Below are positions 1 to 8,106 of a DNA stretch of 43,694 nt, in pieces. The notes under the pieces were generated by a model. It was given only the letters and a program-made list of their open reading frames with translations, had not been told where the DNA came from and did no database searches. Position numbers and translations under genes: made by a program. Source of the DNA: UBA4736 sp002404015 (GTDB lineage: Bacteria > Chloroflexota > Dormibacteria > Dormibacterales > Dormibacteraceae); contig DAIOCN010000022.1 in NCBI GenBank assembly GCA_036747295.1, positions 1 to 43,694 of the forward strand, in the 5' to 3' direction. Each line of letters starts with the position of its first letter. Positions within the stretch are counted from its first letter, which is position 1.

Positions 1-126
1 AGTCCATCTCAACCTCTCCAGGCCCTGCCGCCGCCGTCCTTCGGTGGATTCGGGCACAAGGGAGAGGGAATCCTAAATGGGAGGCCACGATCAAACCAGA
101 GGCTGGTGTTACCTGCGGACCAAAAG

Positions 127-163
127 AACCTCCCTCCCCCGTGTGGGGAGGGTTTGGGGAGGG
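127..163 (-). terminator. G/C-rich hairpin downstream of the AAA ATPase gene
   Basis: The stretch holds a perfect 8-bp inverted repeat, CCCTCCCC then GGGGAGGG (132-139 and 145-152). Read on the minus strand it lies about 100 bases past the stop codon of the AAA gene and is followed by an interrupted T-rich tail (TTCTTTT). It may act as a terminator, but such G-runs are also common dispersed intergenic motifs. Nothing else recognisable is seen in bases 1-253. Confidence 0.35.
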
Positions 164-253
164 GGTCCCTTCCACCTGTCCCTGACTGCACCCCGCGTCC
201 ACCGCATGTCGACTTATGGCGCCTTCGCGGATGAGCAGATCGGATAACAGGCA

Positions 254-1519
254 CTAGAAAGGGCGGCGGACCGAGAAGGTCTGCGCCAGCAGCTCGTCGC
301 CCGCGATCCGGCCGCCGGTGCCGCCGGAGCGTACCCGCGTCTCCAGCACGCGCCGCACCGCCTCCGCGATGTCCGCCCCGCTCTGGCCTTCGCTGGCGTC
401 CAGCACACGATCCCATTCGCCTGCCTCGAAAGGCTCGAACAGCTGGCGCCCCGCCTGGCGCACCGCGCGCCGCATATGGATTTCGAAGATCGCGCGCCGG
501 GCGGCTCGATCGGGGAGCGGGACCTCGACGAGGCGATCGAAGCGGCCGGGCCGGGTCAGCGCCGGGTCGACCGACTCCGGCCGGTTGGTGGCGGCAACCA
601 CGATGACGCCCTCCGAGAGCTCCAACCCGTCCAGGTTCTCGAGGAAGGTGCTGACCAGCCGGTGGGTGGCCTCGTGGGCGCCCTCCCGCTCGGGAGCGAT
701 GGCGTCGATCTCGTCGAAGAAGAGGACGGAGGGTCGCTCCTGGCGGGCCCAGTCGAAGGCTTCCTGGAGCTTGCGCTCGGCCTCGCCGTACCACTTGGAC
801 ACGACGTCGGTCGCCTTGACGTGGATGAAGCGGGCCCCGGCCTCTCTTGCAAGGGCGCGGGCCAGCATCGTCTTACCGGTGCCGGGCGGCCCGAAGAGCA
901 GGATGCCCCGCGGCGGCCGGGCTCCCCAGGCGCTGAAGGCCTCGGGGTCCCGCACGGCCAGCCGGATCATCTCCAGCTCGCCCTTGGCGGCTTCGAGGCC
1001 GCCGACGTCGGCCAGCCCGATGGTCTCGTCATCGCCGGCCGGCGGTTCGTACACGCGGCCGGGCCGGCTGCTGCCAGGGAACCCGAACGGGAGCTTCGAG
1101 AAGACCCGGCCCAGCCCCTCGATGGCCGTGTCGACCGTGTGGCCTTCCGGCCGGAGAGTGACGTCGAGCGGGACACCGGCGGTGAGCTCGATCAGCTCGC
1201 AGAACCTGCGCAGCGCCGGCTCCACGTCCTGGGTGTCGAGCGCGGCGGCGCGGGGTCCGACCAGGGGCACCAGGATGGGCCAGGCGCCGCAGAAAAGAAC
1301 CAGCTGGCCAAGCGATCCGCGCGCGTAGCCGAAGATGGTTTCCTCGACCCGCGGCTTGCGAGCGACGCCCATGAAGGTGGCGGCGAGGTGGGCCTTGCGG
1401 CCGTCGGAGCGCGCCAGCACGACGACGCGGCCGAGCCTGCCCGCTGCGGTGGCCTGGCCGATCACCGTGAGCGGCATGCCCTCCCGCAGGCCCTCGACCA
1501 GCGCCGGTGAGAAGTCCAT
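254..1519 (-). CDS. AAA-family ATPase (CDC48/FtsH-type single AAA module)
   Basis: The 421-residue protein has one AAA+ ATPase module in its C-terminal half: Walker A GPPGTGKT near residue 208, Walker B LFFDEID near 268, then AATNRPESVDPALTRPGRFDR, cited here as the second region of homology with its arginine fingers. The pore-type segment KWYGEAERK lies between them. This is the architecture of CDC48/VPS4/FtsH-like hexameric unfoldases or disassembly machines. The first ~170 residues match no family I recognise and presumably bind the substrate. No membrane segment or protease domain is seen, so it is not FtsH. It follows the R2lox gene on the same strand after 59 bases and could be co-transcribed with tetR-R2lox, but the cellular target is unknown. 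Confidence 0.85.
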   Translation of the reverse strand: MDFSPALVEGLREGMPLTVIGQATAAGRLGRVVVLARSDGRKAHLAATFMGVARKPRVEETIFGYARGSLGQLVLFCGAWPILVPLVGPRAAALDTQDVEPALRRFCELIELTAGVPLDVTLRPEGHTVDTAIEGLGRVFSKLPFGFPGSSRPGRVYEPPAGDDETIGLADVGGLEAAKGELEMIRLAVRDPEAFSAWGARPPRGILLFGPPGTGKTMLARALAREAGARFIHVKATDVVSKWYGEAERKLQEAFDWARQERPSVLFFDEIDAIAPEREGAHEATHRLVSTFLENLDGLELSEGVIVVAATNRPESVDPALTRPGRFDRLVEVPLPDRAARRAIFEIHMRRAVRQAGRQLFEPFEAGEWDRVLDASEGQSGADIAEAVRRVLETRVRSGGTGGRIAGDELLAQTFSVRRPF

Positions 1520-1578
1520 GCCCTTACTGGATTCCGAAACGGACCCGGCCCGAAACCTGGCTTCTCAGCTCGGCGCCG

Positions 1579-2523
1579 TCAGGCGGCGAGGTTGATCCCG
1601 ATCGCCCGCAGCCGCTTGTTGAGGCTGTTCATCGCGAAATCCATGATCTCGTCCTCCGAGTGTCCGAACTCGGTGATGTAGCGCTCGTCCGGCGGGTGGA
1701 TGGTGCCGGCGATGAGCGGCAGGCACTCGACCAGCGTCCTCTGGATCAGAGGCGCGAAACGGGCGGGATCATCGCGCACGGCCTCCTGGAGCACCTTGAT
1801 CCCGAAGTTGACGTGCCGCGACTCGTCGCGCGCGACAGCAATGAAGCCCTGGTAGTAGCCGTGGTGGGTCATTCCCTGCTCGCGCAGCTCCTCGAGCTCG
1901 AAGCGCTGGCCGGTCAGGGCGAGGGTGGCCTCCACCACGATGTGGTAGATGGTCACGCCTTCGATGAAGGCGTCGATGTCCGTGGGGTTGTTGGCCATTC
2001 TCTGGGCGACGCTGGGCAGCCGGTCGTAGAAGAGCGTGTTGTAGCCCTCGTTGGTGTCGGGCCGGATCTCGGCCAGGATCTCGGTGAGGTCTTTGGCGTC
2101 GCTGCCGACCACTTCTCGCCACCAGCGGTCGAAGAAGACGGTGTGGCGCGCCTCGTCCACCATCTGCGTCGAGAGGAAGATCTCGATCTCGGGCTTAGGG
2201 GCAGCCCAGACGAAAGGCGCCAGGGTGGCGGTGACGCGCTCCTCGCCGTTGAAGAAGAGGCGTCGCGACCAGAGCGTGGCGTCCCGCTCGAGCTGGGTTG
2301 ACTGCTGCCAGCGCTCGCGATCGGGACTGAAGTCGAGGTCGGACACCGCCCACTGCTGGGTCTCCCAGCGATGGAAGAGGTCCATGTAGCTGGGCATGTT
2401 GTCGAGGCCGCGATCGATGAAGCTCAGCACGTCGTCGATCCGGATGTTGCCCAGTTGCTTCAGGTCGGCGCGAGCCACGCGTTCGAGCTCGGGGTCCAGC
2501 CGCTCAGTCTGCTTGATAGCCAT
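1579..2523 (-). CDS. R2-like ligand-binding oxidase (R2lox)
   Basis: This 314-residue ferritin-like protein belongs to the ribonucleotide reductase R2 superfamily. The six metal ligands can be placed: E94 (in FNGEERV), E124 and H127 (DEARH), E198 (VVEATLALTG), E234 and H237 (RDESRH). Compared from memory with mycobacterial Rv0233, V97 and Y193 fall at the positions of the Val-Tyr pair that forms the ether crosslink of R2lox proteins, which argues for R2lox rather than a true NrdB; no nrdA is nearby. R2lox proteins carry a mixed Mn/Fe centre and a bound fatty-acid-like ligand; the physiological substrate is unknown. The start (ATG at 2523) lies inside the end of the TetR gene (20-base overlap), so the two are translationally linked and probably controlled by that regulator. 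Confidence 0.88.
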   Translation of the reverse strand: MAIKQTERLDPELERVARADLKQLGNIRIDDVLSFIDRGLDNMPSYMDLFHRWETQQWAVSDLDFSPDRERWQQSTQLERDATLWSRRLFFNGEERVTATLAPFVWAAPKPEIEIFLSTQMVDEARHTVFFDRWWREVVGSDAKDLTEILAEIRPDTNEGYNTLFYDRLPSVAQRMANNPTDIDAFIEGVTIYHIVVEATLALTGQRFELEELREQGMTHHGYYQGFIAVARDESRHVNFGIKVLQEAVRDDPARFAPLIQRTLVECLPLIAGTIHPPDERYITEFGHSEDEIMDFAMNSLNKRLRAIGINLAA

Positions 2524-3112
2524 GCGTTGCCTCCGTCATATAGATGGCGCGCGCCATGCGGGCCGCGCGTTCGACGATTTCTCCCTTGGCCAGGCCGCGA
2601 TCCTCCACCCACCAGAGGGCCAGCTGGCTGACCATCCCGGCCAGCGCCTGGGCGACGACGTCCAGCCGCGCTCCCGGCGGGGCCTCGGCCAGCTCACCGA
2701 TACCGCCCTCGACGAGCTCAAGGATCCGGCGCGAGATATCCCGGTGGAGGCGGCCGAAGGCCGGATCGGACTGCAGGGCCTCGTGGAAGAAGACCCGGTA
2801 CAGGGCGGACTCGTCCTGCACGAAGTCGAAGTAGGCCTGCATCGCCGCCCGGACGGGGTCGGCGGCGCCGTCCGCCTGGCAGAGCCGGCTCTCGAGGTCC
2901 GCCGCGGCTCTCTCGATCACCGCCTCGAAGAGCTCGCGCTTGCCTGGGAAATGCTGGTAGAGCAGGGCCTCGGAGATGCCCGCCGCCGCGGCGATCTCCC
3001 TGGTGGTCGCCGCGTGGTATCCGGCGGAGCCGAACACGGGCTTGGCTGCCGCCAGGATCGCCTCCCTGCGGGCGAGGGCCGAGAGCCGGCGGCGGGAAGT
3101 GCTGATCGCCAT
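2504..3112 (-). CDS. TetR/AcrR-family transcriptional regulator, likely autoregulatory
   Basis: The N-terminal helix-turn-helix is typical of TetR proteins: IAAAAGISEALLYQHFPGK with the preceding A-G-Y-H-A-A-T-T-R-E-I. The C-terminal ~140 residues are a helical ligand-binding domain rich in hydrophobic residues. I prefer the ATG at 3112 (202 residues, starting MAISTSRRR). An in-frame GTG at 3130 would add six residues, but that extension is read entirely from the palindromic operator and the predicted transcription start falls within it. The gene overlaps the R2lox gene by 20 bases, so a fatty-acyl or other lipid-like inducer shared with R2lox is a reasonable guess but not shown. Confidence 0.87.
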   Translation of the reverse strand: MAISTSRRRLSALARREAILAAAKPVFGSAGYHAATTREIAAAAGISEALLYQHFPGKRELFEAVIERAAADLESRLCQADGAADPVRAAMQAYFDFVQDESALYRVFFHEALQSDPAFGRLHRDISRRILELVEGGIGELAEAPPGARLDVVAQALAGMVSQLALWWVEDRGLAKGEIVERAARMARAIYMTEATHGYQAD

Positions 3113-3113
3113 A

Positions 3114-3131
3114 AGTGAGTGCTCACTCACT
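3114..3131. promoter_or_regulatory. TetR-type operator palindrome
   Basis: AGTGAGTG-CT-CACTCACT is a perfect 8-bp inverted repeat with a 2-bp centre, matching the common TetR operator style TGAGTGNNCACTCA. It sits immediately upstream of the preferred ATG of the TetR gene and overlaps the predicted transcription start, which is the position expected for autorepression of the tetR-R2lox unit. Confidence 0.85.
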
Positions 3132-3161
3132 ACTGTATCCGGGAGTGGTCCGCGAGGTCAA
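3132..3161 (-). promoter_or_regulatory. Sigma-70-type promoter of the tetR-R2lox unit
   Basis: On the minus strand TTGACC (3161-3156) is followed after 18 bases by TACAGT (3137-3132). Transcription would start near 3125, inside the operator, leaving a leader of roughly a dozen bases before the ATG at 3112. Confidence 0.65.
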
Positions 3162-3173
3162 CCGTCTCCCCGG

Positions 3174-3200
3174 TTGAGGCGCAGCCGGCGCGGGTACAAT
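3174..3200 (+). promoter_or_regulatory. Putative tmRNA promoter
   Basis: A -10 box TACAAT (3195-3200) lies 24 bases before the mature tmRNA 5' end. A weak -35 (TTGAGG, 3174-3179) is 15 bases upstream. A short 5' leader would then be removed by RNase P. The promoter diverges from the tetR promoter. Confidence 0.55.
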
Positions 3201-3224
3201 CGGCATTGAAGTTTCTCTACATGT

Positions 3225-3605
3225 GGGGGCGTCCGGTCTCGACGGGGTAGTTGGGCTTCGGGATTGCGAGCGGAGCGCGCGTGCCTTACAGCGCAGGTGT
3301 TTATACAAACGCCAACAACAATCGCACCCTCGCGATGGCCGCGTAAGCGGTTCTGAGTTAGGGTCCCGGGACTTAGATCCCGGGTGCCGCCCCCGGTAGT
3401 GCCGGCGGATCGGGGAGTCGGTATCAAATAAGTCGGCTTGCTTCGGCGGGGGAGCTTCGGCCCCGCTGAGGGACGTTCACCGCAGCTGGCCGTAGGGGAT
3501 CCCGCCAGGAGGAGTCCCGAGGTGAGATCAAACTCCTGGACACGCTCGTAGAGGTCCTGAGGGACGCTGCTTCGGACGCGGGTTCAACTCCCGCCGCCTC
3601 CACCA
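3225..3605 (+). ncRNA. ssrA: Transfer-messenger RNA (tmRNA), trans-translation ribosome rescue
   Basis: The 5' end GGGGGCGTCCGGTCTCGACG pairs in a tRNA-like acceptor stem with the 3' end CGCCTCC-A-CCA (one G-U pair); the T-arm reads GCGGGTTCAACTCCCGC. The tRNA-like domain therefore closes a one-piece tmRNA of about 381 nt with an encoded CCA. The tag frame ends at TAA 3344-3346; read from the GCC at 3311 it encodes ANNNRTLAMAA, and the resume codon could lie one or two codons upstream. The C-terminal AA needed for ClpXP recognition is kept, but the usual ALAA is AMAA. The intervening region has the G/C-rich helices expected for pseudoknots. smpB is not in the window. Confidence 0.95.
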
Positions 3606-3704
3606 TTTCTCCGCACGGGCCTGGACTGACAGATCAGATGGCGTTGCGGTTGCCTCGTCCCCGAATCGATGCCAATCCGCCGACGCTCATGATCGTGAGC
3701 TGAC

Positions 3705-4372
3705 GTGGGCGCCCGCTATGCACTGCTGTGGTCGGGCGGCAAGGACAGCGCCCTGGCCCTCGATCGAGCAGCCAAGTCGGGCATCGAGGTCGGGAGCCTG
3801 CTCAACTTCTACGACGCGGCTGCCGGCCGGGTGCGCTTCCATGCGACGCGCGTCGAGATGATCCAGGCTCAGGCGGATGCCATTGGGATCGAGCTAAGGG
3901 CGATCGGCACCACCTGGGCGGAAATGGAGGGGCGGCTACTCGAGGAGCTCGGCCGGCTCCGCAGGGAGGGCTTCGCCGGCGTGGTTCTGGGCGACATCCA
4001 CCTGGTCGATGTACGGGCCTGGTACGAGGGGCGAGTGACCGCCGCCGGGCTGAGCACGTCGAGCCGATCTGGGGCGGACAGCCGATGGAACTGGTCCGCG
4101 AGTTCGTGGAGACCGGCGGCCGCGCCGTCATCACTTGCGTGGATCTGAGCCGATTGGATGCCTCCTGGTTGGGCCGCATCATCGACCCGCGCTATCTCGC
4201 GGATATCGGCGCCACTGGGATCGATCCTTGTGGCGAGAATGGCGAATACCACTCTTTTGCGTTCGAGGGCCCTGTGTTCGCACACCGAGTCCGCTGGCGC
4301 CCCGGGACCACCCGGTCGGACTCGGGCTTCGAGCAGCTCGACGTGGCGGTGAGGGTCTCGTTCCGCCGATAG
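3705..4372 (+). pseudogene. Dph6-like ATP-binding (adenine nucleotide alpha-hydrolase) protein, frameshifted
   Basis: The first frame (GTG at 3705) gives an N-terminal PP-loop ATPase motif, SGGKDS at residues 10-15, and continues as an ATP_bind_4/diphthine-ammonia-ligase-type protein to about base 4050. From 4052 homology continues in another frame (EHVEPIWGGQPMELV, then the family signature GENGEYHSF) to a stop at 4372. A single missing base between 4050 and 4052 explains both halves. The full product would be about 222 residues, a normal length for this family. Bacterial members are not diphthamide enzymes in any proven way. Either the gene is dead or one base is missing from the assembly. 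Confidence 0.85.
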
Positions 4373-4448
4373 GGCTGCCTTGACACGGATTTCGACGATG
4401 GAGCCTAATGCGGTTATGGCTCGGACGGGTGCGAAGGAGAGACTTGAC

Positions 4449-5681
4449 ATGCGACGCCGGATGATCCTTGCCCTGACATCTTTAGTGTTGGCAGCTTGCG
4501 GCGGCGGCGGCGGCGGTTCGACCGTGGCGTCCTTCGACCCGGCCACCGTGACCGGTTCGGTGTCGCTCTCAGGATGGCAGGCCAGCCCCGAGGAGGGGGC
4601 AGCCCTGAAAGCCACGCTCGACGGCTTCAAGGCCAAGTACCCGAAGATCACCGTCGACTACCAGCCGGTCACGGGCGACTATCCCACCGTGATGGTGGCC
4701 AAGTTCAGCGCCCACCAGCCCCCCGACCTGTTCTACGTCGACTCGGCGGTCGCACCGGACTGGATCAAGCAGGGCGTCCTGCAGTCGCTGGACAGCTACA
4801 GCTCGTCCCAGAAGTTCGACACGGGCCAGTTCTTCCCCGGCTACCTCGACGCGTTCAAGGGCCCGGACGGCCAGACCTACGGCTTCCCGAAGGACGGCAA
4901 CACCCTCGGCATGGCCTACAACACCGACGCGCTGGCCAAGGCCGGCGTGCAGCCGCCCACGACCTGGGCTGAGATCGTCTCGGTGGGTCAGAAGCTGAAG
5001 CAGGCCGGCTATGCGACCCCCTACTGCATGCCCGCGGACCTGGCTCGCGTCGGCGCCTTCATCTACCAGAACGGCGGCGGCATCGTGGACGCGAAGGCCA
5101 AGAAAGACCTGATCGACACGCCCGCCACCAAGGAAGCCGTCAGCTGGTACATGGACCTCTACAAGACCGGACTGGCCAAGACCCCCGGCGACCTGGGCGT
5201 CGACTGGCCCGGCAAGGCGCTCGGAGAGCAGAAGTCGGTGATCGTGTTCGAGGGCGGCTGGCTGGACTCCTTCATGAAGTCCGGCTACCCCAACGTCCAC
5301 TACGCGTGGAAGGAGATGCCGGCGGGCAAGCAGAAGGCGACGCTCGGCTTCACCGTGAGCTACTCGATCGGCAAGGAGTCGGCCCACAAGCAGGCCGCCT
5401 GGGTGCTCCTCAGCTACCTCACCGGCTCTGAGGGCATGAAGCTCTGGACCGAGGGCGGCGTGGCCAACCCGTCCCGTAAGGACGTCCCCGCGCCGGCCGG
5501 CAAGCAGGTCCTCGTCGACAGCGCCAAGTTCGCGCATCCCTGGAGCTTCATTCCGGGCTTCAGCAAGGTGGTGGACGCCTTCAACAACGGGCTCACCGGC
5601 GCCACCCAGAGCAATGGCACAGCCGCCGATGTGATCAGCAAGACCAAAGTCGTGATCGACCAGCAGCTCGCCGCTCCATAG
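4449..5681 (+). CDS. ABC transporter extracellular solute-binding lipoprotein (sugar type)
   Basis: The 410-residue product is a family 1 solute-binding protein (MalE/UgpB type). The ATG at 4449 is chosen because AAGGAG lies nine bases upstream and because it begins a lipoprotein signal: basic MRRR, hydrophobic core, lipobox LAAC with Cys17, then a glycine run. The lipobox means the protein is anchored to the outer face of the membrane. Later motifs such as YGFPKDGNTLGMAYNTDAL and the C-terminal AAWVLLSYLTG are typical of carbohydrate binders. It heads an operon with two permeases that lie 28 bases downstream. The sugar cannot be told from sequence. Confidence 0.92.
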   Translation: MRRRMILALTSLVLAACGGGGGGSTVASFDPATVTGSVSLSGWQASPEEGAALKATLDGFKAKYPKITVDYQPVTGDYPTVMVAKFSAHQPPDLFYVDSAVAPDWIKQGVLQSLDSYSSSQKFDTGQFFPGYLDAFKGPDGQTYGFPKDGNTLGMAYNTDALAKAGVQPPTTWAEIVSVGQKLKQAGYATPYCMPADLARVGAFIYQNGGGIVDAKAKKDLIDTPATKEAVSWYMDLYKTGLAKTPGDLGVDWPGKALGEQKSVIVFEGGWLDSFMKSGYPNVHYAWKEMPAGKQKATLGFTVSYSIGKESAHKQAAWVLLSYLTGSEGMKLWTEGGVANPSRKDVPAPAGKQVLVDSAKFAHPWSFIPGFSKVVDAFNNGLTGATQSNGTAADVISKTKVVIDQQLAAP

Positions 5682-5709
5682 ACCGCAGGTCCAGGGGGGG
5701 AGTCCGGCC

Positions 5710-6642
5710 ATGAGCGTCGCGGGTTCGCGCCACAGGCAGGCGTCCAAGCGCCGCCAGGAGGCGATCACCGGGTACCTCTTCATCATCGTTCCGATGACGC
5801 TGTTCGTCGTCTTCAACATCGGGTCGCTCTTCTTCGCACTGTTCATCAGCTTCTGGCGTTGGGAGATCCTGGGTCCGACCGCATTCATCGGCGTGCGCAA
5901 CTACCAGGCGCTTCTGAGCGACCCCACGTTCATAAAGTCCATCGGGAACACCCTCTACTACACGGTGGGCGTGGTGCCCCTGGAGATGGCACTCGGGCTG
6001 CTGCTGGCGGTGACTGTGAACCAGATCCGCTTCGGGAAGGCGTTCTTCCGGTCGGCGTTCTATTTCCCCGCCATCGCCAGCTCGGCCGCCATAACGGTCC
6101 TCTACATCTACATCATGGTTCCGGACGGGCTCTTCAACCACCTGCTCGAGCTCATCGGGCTCAACCCGTCCACCTTCCCCAACCGGGGCAACTGGCTCGG
6201 CAACAGCCACACGGCGCTGCAGTCGATCATGGCGCTGAACATCTGGACGACCTCCGGGACGATGATGCTGTTCTACCTGTCCGGGCTCCAGACGATCTCA
6301 ACGGACGTCTATGAAGCGAGCAAGGTTGACGGCGCCAGCACCTGGCAGACGTTCTGGCGGATCACCTTCCCGATGCTCGCCCCCAGTCACTACCTGGTCG
6401 GCGTGGTCGCAGTGATCGGTGCGCTGCAGGTGTTCGATCAGGCGTACATCTCGGGTGGCTCAGACGGCAACCCGGACCAGGCGCTGCTGACCATCGTCCT
6501 CTACCTCTACAACGTGACCTTCCGCCAGTTCGAGTTCGGCTACGCAGCCGCGGTCGGAATCGTGCTGTTCATCATCATCTTCACGGCGACGCTCATCCAG
6601 CGCCGATTCTTCGGCGAGGTCAGCTGGGCGGCCGCGCGATGA
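5710..6642 (+). CDS. ABC sugar transporter permease, MalF/UgpA type
   Basis: This 310-residue integral membrane protein has about six hydrophobic segments and the cytoplasmic EAA loop EASKVDGASTWQTFWRITFP near residue 205, which docks on the ATPase. A purine-rich GGGGGGAG precedes the ATG. It overlaps the next permease gene by four bases (ATGA), showing translational coupling. Together with the lipoprotein it forms an importer for a carbohydrate. No ATPase is encoded here, so a shared MsmX/UgpC-like ATPase elsewhere in the genome is expected. Confidence 0.93.
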   Translation: MSVAGSRHRQASKRRQEAITGYLFIIVPMTLFVVFNIGSLFFALFISFWRWEILGPTAFIGVRNYQALLSDPTFIKSIGNTLYYTVGVVPLEMALGLLLAVTVNQIRFGKAFFRSAFYFPAIASSAAITVLYIYIMVPDGLFNHLLELIGLNPSTFPNRGNWLGNSHTALQSIMALNIWTTSGTMMLFYLSGLQTISTDVYEASKVDGASTWQTFWRITFPMLAPSHYLVGVVAVIGALQVFDQAYISGGSDGNPDQALLTIVLYLYNVTFRQFEFGYAAAVGIVLFIIIFTATLIQRRFFGEVSWAAAR

Positions 6643-7538
6643 CCGCTGTTGCCGAGACTACCCGCGCGGCGCCGATCGTCGCCAAGGGCGGGAACCGACC
6701 ACCGATCGGGCACACGATCGCCAGCGCGCTGTCCATGGTCATCCTGTTCGGCTACTCGATCTTCGTCTTCCTGCCGTTCGTCTGGTCGGTGATCACCTCC
6801 TTCAAGACCCTCCCCGACTCGCTCCGGCTCACGTTCATACCCAACCCGTTCACGACGTACGGCTACACGAAGGCGTTCACGCAGCTCGATCCGAACGTCG
6901 TGATCCTCTTTTTCAACAGCGCCCTGATCGCGGCGATCGTCACCGCCACCAACATCCTGTTGGGGGCTCTGGGCGGGTATGCATTCGCGCGTCTGCGCTT
7001 TCCCGGACGCGAGGTCCTCTTCCTGGCGGTGCTCGGCACGATGATGATCCCGGACCAGCTGCGCCTCGTGCCCGTCTACCAGATCCTCACCGCGCTGCAC
7101 CTGGTGGCTCCCGGTCCCGAGAACTACCTGGGCTTGATCCTGATCCTGGCGGTCAGCGCCACCAGCCTGTTCATCATGCGGCAGTTCTTCCTGACCGTCC
7201 CCTACGACCTCGAGGAAGCCGCGATGCTCGACGGCGCCGGGACGTTCACCACGTTCTGGCAAGTGATGCTGCCGCTCTCCAAGCCGGCGCTGGCCGCGGT
7301 CGCGATCCTGAGCTTCCAGGGATCCTGGAACGGGTTCTTCTGGCCGCTGGTGATACTTCAGTACAAGGGCCACTGGACGCTCCCGCTCGGGATCACGCAG
7401 TTCCGCTTCCTTTACAACACCGACTGGCCGCCGTTGATGGCGCTGACGGTCCTCGCCACCATCCCGATCCTGGTGCTGTACGTCTTCTTCCAGCGCTACT
7501 TCGTGGGCGGAACGGTCTCGGCCGCGGTCAAGGGCTGA
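6639..7538 (+). CDS. ABC sugar transporter permease, MalG/UgpE type
   Basis: The 299-residue protein is the second permease of the importer. It has the EAA loop EEAAMLDGAGTFTTFWQVML near residue 190 and a C-terminus ending soon after the last membrane segment, as in MalG-type subunits. Its ATG overlaps the stop of the preceding permease. The operon ends here: the next gene is 62 bases downstream and unrelated. Confidence 0.93.
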   Translation: MTAVAETTRAAPIVAKGGNRPPIGHTIASALSMVILFGYSIFVFLPFVWSVITSFKTLPDSLRLTFIPNPFTTYGYTKAFTQLDPNVVILFFNSALIAAIVTATNILLGALGGYAFARLRFPGREVLFLAVLGTMMIPDQLRLVPVYQILTALHLVAPGPENYLGLILILAVSATSLFIMRQFFLTVPYDLEEAAMLDGAGTFTTFWQVMLPLSKPALAAVAILSFQGSWNGFFWPLVILQYKGHWTLPLGITQFRFLYNTDWPPLMALTVLATIPILVLYVFFQRYFVGGTVSAAVKG

Positions 7539-7588
7539 GACCGGCTTCGACCAAGCGCGTCGGGATGTTGCCGATCGCAACCATCTGG

Positions 7589-7594
7589 TAGTTT
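7589..7594 (+). promoter_or_regulatory. Leaderless-type -10 box of the marR pseudogene
   Basis: TAGTTT lies six bases before the GTG start, with no ribosome-binding site between. It is one of a set of similar boxes in this window. Confidence 0.5.
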
Positions 7595-7600
7595 GCCCGG

Positions 7601-8106
7601 GTGGCTGAGCTGAAGGAGCCGGATGCGCTCGAAGCCTGGAGAAGCTTCCTCAGGTCACACGCGGCGGTCGTGACGTTGCTGGAGTCGGAGATGCTGCAGC
7701 GAGGCTGGTCCCGCTCACCTGATACGACGTCCTGGTCGCGATCTCAACCGCCCCGGACGGCCGTCAGCGGATGCGCGACATCGCGTCCCACCTTGTCCTG
7801 ACGCGCGCCAACGCGACGCGCCTGGTGGACCGGCTCGAGGAGGCCGGCCTGGTCCGGCGCGAGCGGCTCGAGACCGACCGCAGAGGCGCGGTGGCGGTCG
7901 TCACGCCAGCCGGCAGGGCCGCCCTCAGAAAGGCGTGGCCAGTCTACGCGGAAGGCATCAACCGGCTGTTCGTGTCCGTCCTGACCCCCGGCGAGCCGGG
8001 CGTTCTGCGAGCGGCGCTCGGCAGGGTCGATCAGCGAGCGCGCGCCGATTCGCCAAGCCGAAGGTCGCTTCACCCCTCCCGCATAGCGTCGAGGAGCCGC
8101 TCGTAG
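7601..8106 (+). pseudogene. MarR-family regulator, broken by a frameshift and an in-frame stop
   Basis: The GTG at 7601 opens a MarR N-terminus (EAWRSFLRSHAAVVTLLESEM...). After GCGAGG near 7703 the reading frame is lost by one base. In the restored frame the sequence reads LVPLT-stop-YDVLVAISTAPDG, where TGA at 7720-7722 replaces the Trp usual before YDVL. The winged-helix part then follows intact: MRDIASHLVLTRANATRLVDRLEEAGLV, cited from 7771. Two independent lesions in one short gene argue for real decay rather than a sequencing slip. The downstream gene is convergent, so the original target is not evident. Confidence 0.85.

Noticed and set aside
9..794. Long minus-strand open frame at the window start
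   Set aside because: It is an Arg/Pro/Gly-rich shadow of the AAA ATPase gene in another frame and extends into the non-coding hairpin region.
3424..3606. A 60-codon open frame antisense to the tmRNA (VEAAGVEPASEAASL...)
   Set aside because: It lies wholly within the tRNA-like 3' domain of ssrA on the other strand; such peptides are a well-known artefact of T-arm sequences.
7720..7722. TGA read as Trp (recoding) in the MarR gene
   Set aside because: Intact genes in the window, for example the first permease and ftsX, end with TGA, and the MarR gene also has a frameshift.
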